Notes under the pieces: generated by a model
What the model was told of the DNA's origin: nothing
Seen by the model: only the letters and a program-made list of their open reading frames with translations
Databases searched by the model: none
Translations under genes and position numbers: made by a program
NCBI GenBank assembly: GCA_021817655.1
Contig: JAKAGE010000006.1
Coordinates: 1-21,075, forward strand
Source: a bacterium
Lineage (GTDB): Bacteria > Patescibacteriota > Minisyncoccia > UBA6257 > 2-01-FULL-56-20
Reading direction: 5' to 3'
Length of the DNA stretch: 21,075 nt
Part shown: one piece after another, positions 19,193 through 21,075 of the stretch
How the letters are laid out: each line of letters starts with the position of its first letter
How positions within the stretch are numbered: position 1 is the first letter of the stretch

Positions 19193-19873
19193 TCAGTCAA
19201 TATCCACCAGGACGAAATCAGAGAGCGTGTTCATTTGAACGGGCCCTTCATAGTAGTACATCATGCTGACGGCCTCTACGGGGGCGCGCACGACGTGCCT
19301 TCTTCCCGCAGGAATGTGCGCCACTGTTCCGGCGTCATGGATGGTGCGTGCGGGGCACTCATCCATCCAAAAATGCTGATGGAGCCGTCCGCTGAACACT
19401 CCTTGGAATTCCGCGTTGCTGTGGTCGTGCGGCTCGCTTTGTCCGGATCTTTCCCATGCGATGATGGCTGCTTCGCGGTCGCCAAGGCCGAATCCGCGGA
19501 AGAGCCACTTTGCGAAATTGCCTTTTTTGGATGTGGCGGCGGTTTCAATGGTGCCCATATTCTGCCGCCAAGGAAAATGAACGGTCATGCATTCGCTGTC
19601 CGCTGAAAAACGGATATTGCTGTGTGCGGGGATGACGAACTGGCTTCCCGGCGCATGGAATGAACGCTTTATCTTTTTCGTTTCGGTGCTGATGCTGATG
19701 CATCCCCGAAGAACGCAGACGATGCGATCTTCGGTGTACCGCTCCCTGGCAATCGGGACTCTTCCGTTCCATATCCTCATGCTGAGGATCTCCTGGCAGG
19801 AATGGCCGGGAAGAGTTTCGTCGAACGCGGTCCATTGGGTGAACGGCCGTTCGGACAGTTGGACTATTTGCAT
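19193..19873 (-). CDS. Two-cupin-domain protein, function unknown
   Basis: A 226-residue soluble protein that reads as two successive cupin folds. The N-terminal half (about 30-105) has VCVLRGCISIS and FVIPAHSNIRF but no clear metal histidines. The C-terminal half (about 135-210) has the cupin motif 1 EPHDHSNAEFQGVFSG, with H149, H151 and E155, and a motif 2 HIPAGRRH with H193. The second half therefore looks able to bind a metal and the first looks structural. Its enzymatic role (dioxygenase, isomerase or sensor) is not readable. The frame is open far upstream, but Shine-Dalgarno AAAGGAG and a TTGCAA-17-TATGGT promoter set ATG 19873. It is divergent from the AI-2E-type permease. Confidence 0.72.
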   Translation of the reverse strand: MQIVQLSERPFTQWTAFDETLPGHSCQEILSMRIWNGRVPIARERYTEDRIVCVLRGCISISTETKKIKRSFHAPGSQFVIPAHSNIRFSADSECMTVHFPWRQNMGTIETAATSKKGNFAKWLFRGFGLGDREAAIIAWERSGQSEPHDHSNAEFQGVFSGRLHQHFWMDECPARTIHDAGTVAHIPAGRRHVVRAPVEAVSMMYYYEGPVQMNTLSDFVLVDID

Positions 19874-19916
19874 ACCCGCTCCTTTCGTGGGCGATGGGTA
19901 AAATGGTGCTGGCTTC

Positions 19917-19945
19917 ACCATACTGACAGCGGGTCCTGATTGCAA
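19917..19945 (-). promoter_or_regulatory. Promoter of the two-cupin gene
   Basis: On the minus strand TTGCAA (19940-19945) is followed after 17 bases by TATGGT (19917-19922). The leader is about 37 bases and contains the AAAGGAG ribosome binding site near 19880. Confidence 0.55.
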
Positions 19946-19951
19946 GCCCTG

Positions 19952-19960
19952 TGATACAAT
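19952..19960 (+). promoter_or_regulatory. Extended -10 (TGA-TACAAT), leaderless start of the AI-2E-type permease
   Basis: TACAAT at 19955-19960 follows TGA and ends 6 bases before ATG 19967. Confidence 0.6.
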
Positions 19961-19966
19961 GGAATC

Positions 19967-20989
19967 ATGCCCAGCGAACGTTCGGAGTCCTATTTTTTCT
20001 TCGGTATCCTTGTTTTCGCCGCGGTGCTTATGGTCCTTGTTTTTTTGCCGGAGCTGGACGCCATCGTGCTCGGCGTCACGCTGGCCGTGCTCCTTGAGCC
20101 GTGGTTCGTAGGGATCCGGCGGCGCCTCCGCGGCAACGGCGGCGCGGCCGCCGGCATCGTCGTGCTCCTTGCGATCGCGCTCATTCTTGTGCCGGTGATC
20201 TTTTTTGGCATCGAAGTGTTCATCGAGGCGCAGGGCCTGTACGGTTCCATTGCCGCCGGCGGCGGCATGCCGGCGGCGGCATGGATCCATTCCCTGATCG
20301 CACGGATCGCGCCGTCGGCGAAGATCAGCCTGAGCGCATACGCCCAGCAACTGCTCGCCGCCCTCCTGAACGACGTCGGTCCGCTCTTCTCGCAGTTCCT
20401 CGGCGTGCTCGCGACATTCTTTCTCTCGTTCTTCGCCCTCTATTATTTCTTGAAGGACGGCGACGATCTGCGCGCGGCGGTGATGAAGTGGAGCCCGCTT
20501 CCCGCGGAGCGGACGGATGAGGTCCTGGGCCGCCTGCATGCGGTGATGAGCGCGGTGGTCCGGGGAGCCCTCTTTATCGGCGTGGTCTATGGGGTTTTGA
20601 CCGGCATCGGTTTCGCCGTGTTCGGTTTGCCGAGCGCGATCCTCTGGGGAGGCGTCACCGTGGTCGCATCGTTCGTGCCATGGATCGGCGTGTTCCTGGT
20701 CGCGGGGCCGGGCATCGCCGCCCTCGCGTTCGGCGGGCACATGTTCGCCGCCGCCGGCCTTGCGGTCTGGTATCTCGTCATGACCTCGGTCGTCGAAAGC
20801 TGGCTCCGCCCATGGATCGTCGGCCGGCGTTCGCAGATCCATCCGCTCCTCATGCTGTTTGCGGTGCTGGGTGGCCTTGCGTTCTTCGGCCCCATCGGAT
20901 TCCTGCTGGGCCCCCTCGCGCTCGGCCTTTTCCTCGCGCTGCTCGACAGCTATCCCTTGTTCGCCTTGAACAATCTGAACAGGAAGTGA
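19967..20989 (+). CDS. AI-2E family transporter (permease)
   Basis: A 340-residue membrane protein with about eight TM helices, the usual size for PF01594. It has an N-terminal TM pair (about 10-50), a cytoplasmic RRRLRGNGG loop and TM3. A long external amphipathic segment (about 90-140) follows, then the LSFFALYYFLKDGDDL region with the family's conserved F-L-K-D-G. The C-terminal TM bundle carries FGLPSAILWG, PWIGVFL and the PLLMLFAVLGGLAFFGPIGFLLGPLALGLFLAL end typical of the family. Members export small molecules or act as Na/H exchangers. AI-2 transport should not be assumed. The start is fixed by the leaderless -10 box. Its last 40 bases overlap a convergent gene. Confidence 0.88.
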   Translation: MPSERSESYFFFGILVFAAVLMVLVFLPELDAIVLGVTLAVLLEPWFVGIRRRLRGNGGAAAGIVVLLAIALILVPVIFFGIEVFIEAQGLYGSIAAGGGMPAAAWIHSLIARIAPSAKISLSAYAQQLLAALLNDVGPLFSQFLGVLATFFLSFFALYYFLKDGDDLRAAVMKWSPLPAERTDEVLGRLHAVMSAVVRGALFIGVVYGVLTGIGFAVFGLPSAILWGGVTVVASFVPWIGVFLVAGPGIAALAFGGHMFAAAGLAVWYLVMTSVVESWLRPWIVGRRSQIHPLLMLFAVLGGLAFFGPIGFLLGPLALGLFLALLDSYPLFALNNLNRK

Positions 20990-21075
20990 GAGAGGATCCC
21001 GACCCCTATGAGCATCAGAATGAGGATGTCGGGATCGGAGACGAACGCAGAGAGGCCGAGTACCGTCCCCCAGAG
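20950..21075 (-). CDS. C-terminal fragment of a membrane protein entering from the right edge
   Basis: The minus strand is open from the window edge to TAG at 20950-20952. It gives 41 residues: a hydrophobic helix SDPDILILMLIGVGILSHFL and a basic end LFRLFKANKG. The helix is encoded mostly beyond the AI-2E stop, so it is not just a shadow of that gene. The tail overlaps the AI-2E gene by 40 bases, 3' end to 3' end. The family is unknown and the N-terminus is outside the window. Confidence 0.5.
   Translation of the reverse strand, partial: LWGTVLGLSAFVSDPDILILMLIGVGILSHFLFRLFKANKG

Noticed and set aside
19193..20842. 549-codon minus-strand frame containing the cupin protein
   Set aside because: The first 300 or so codons are the antisense shadow of the AI-2E permease (charged, repetitive, no hydrophobic core). 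Promoter and ribosome site place the true start at 19873.

Overview
The window looks like a chromosomal segment of a Candidate Phyla Radiation (Patescibacteria, probably Parcubacteria-like) bacterium. This is inferred from the gene set and not from a marker-gene tree. Pointers are an ECF sigma factor paired with a DUF5667 membrane protein, a membrane-anchored Clp-type ATPase, PolX with a PHP domain, a compact infC-rpmI-rplT operon, many small one- or two-TM proteins of unknown function, and very tight packing with 4-base ATGA overlaps. Most of the window is GC-rich. The stretch from about 11.9 to 15.4 kb is clearly more AT-rich.

Layout. 1-630: an undecided gene end and an SPW-repeat membrane protein. 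779-2298: ECF sigma factor and its putative membrane anti-sigma partner. 2349-8392: a co-oriented run of a family-4-like uracil-DNA glycosylase, a small membrane protein, a membrane-anchored Clp ATPase, a six-TM MFS half-transporter and PolX/PHP. 8402-9516: a divergent pair, one TM-anchored unknown and one Nudix hydrolase. 9642-10808 (minus): rplT, rpmI (only 56 codons) and infC. 10855-11430: PH-domain membrane protein. 11535-11848: tmRNA. 11936-15439: AT-richer accessory stretch with an exported unknown protein, a divergent small radical SAM / TrmB-type regulator pair bracketed by imperfect 32-bp direct repeats, and a broken gene. 15461-17361: FAD/NAD(P) reductase and an anchored Pro-rich surface protein. 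17454-20989: a small TTG-start protein, a divergent Nramp-related transporter, a two-cupin protein and an AI-2E-type permease. A membrane protein runs off the right edge.

Most interesting points. (1) Eight start codons sit exactly 6 bases after a TANNNT -10 box, and most of these boxes carry a TGN extension. This predicts leaderless mRNAs, fixes several starts, and the same extended -10 precedes the tmRNA. A second class of genes has normal Shine-Dalgarno sites. (2) Several enzymes have lost signature residues: the UDG lacks all four Fe-S cysteines, the PHP domain of PolX has QxQ in place of HxH, the first AAA module of the Clp protein has degenerate Walker motifs, and the Nramp-like carrier lacks DPGN and MPH. 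(3) The radical SAM / TrmB pair has strong opposed promoters and a candidate operator palindrome. It is the best candidate for an uncharacterised small system. All calls come from reading the sequence; no database search was run.
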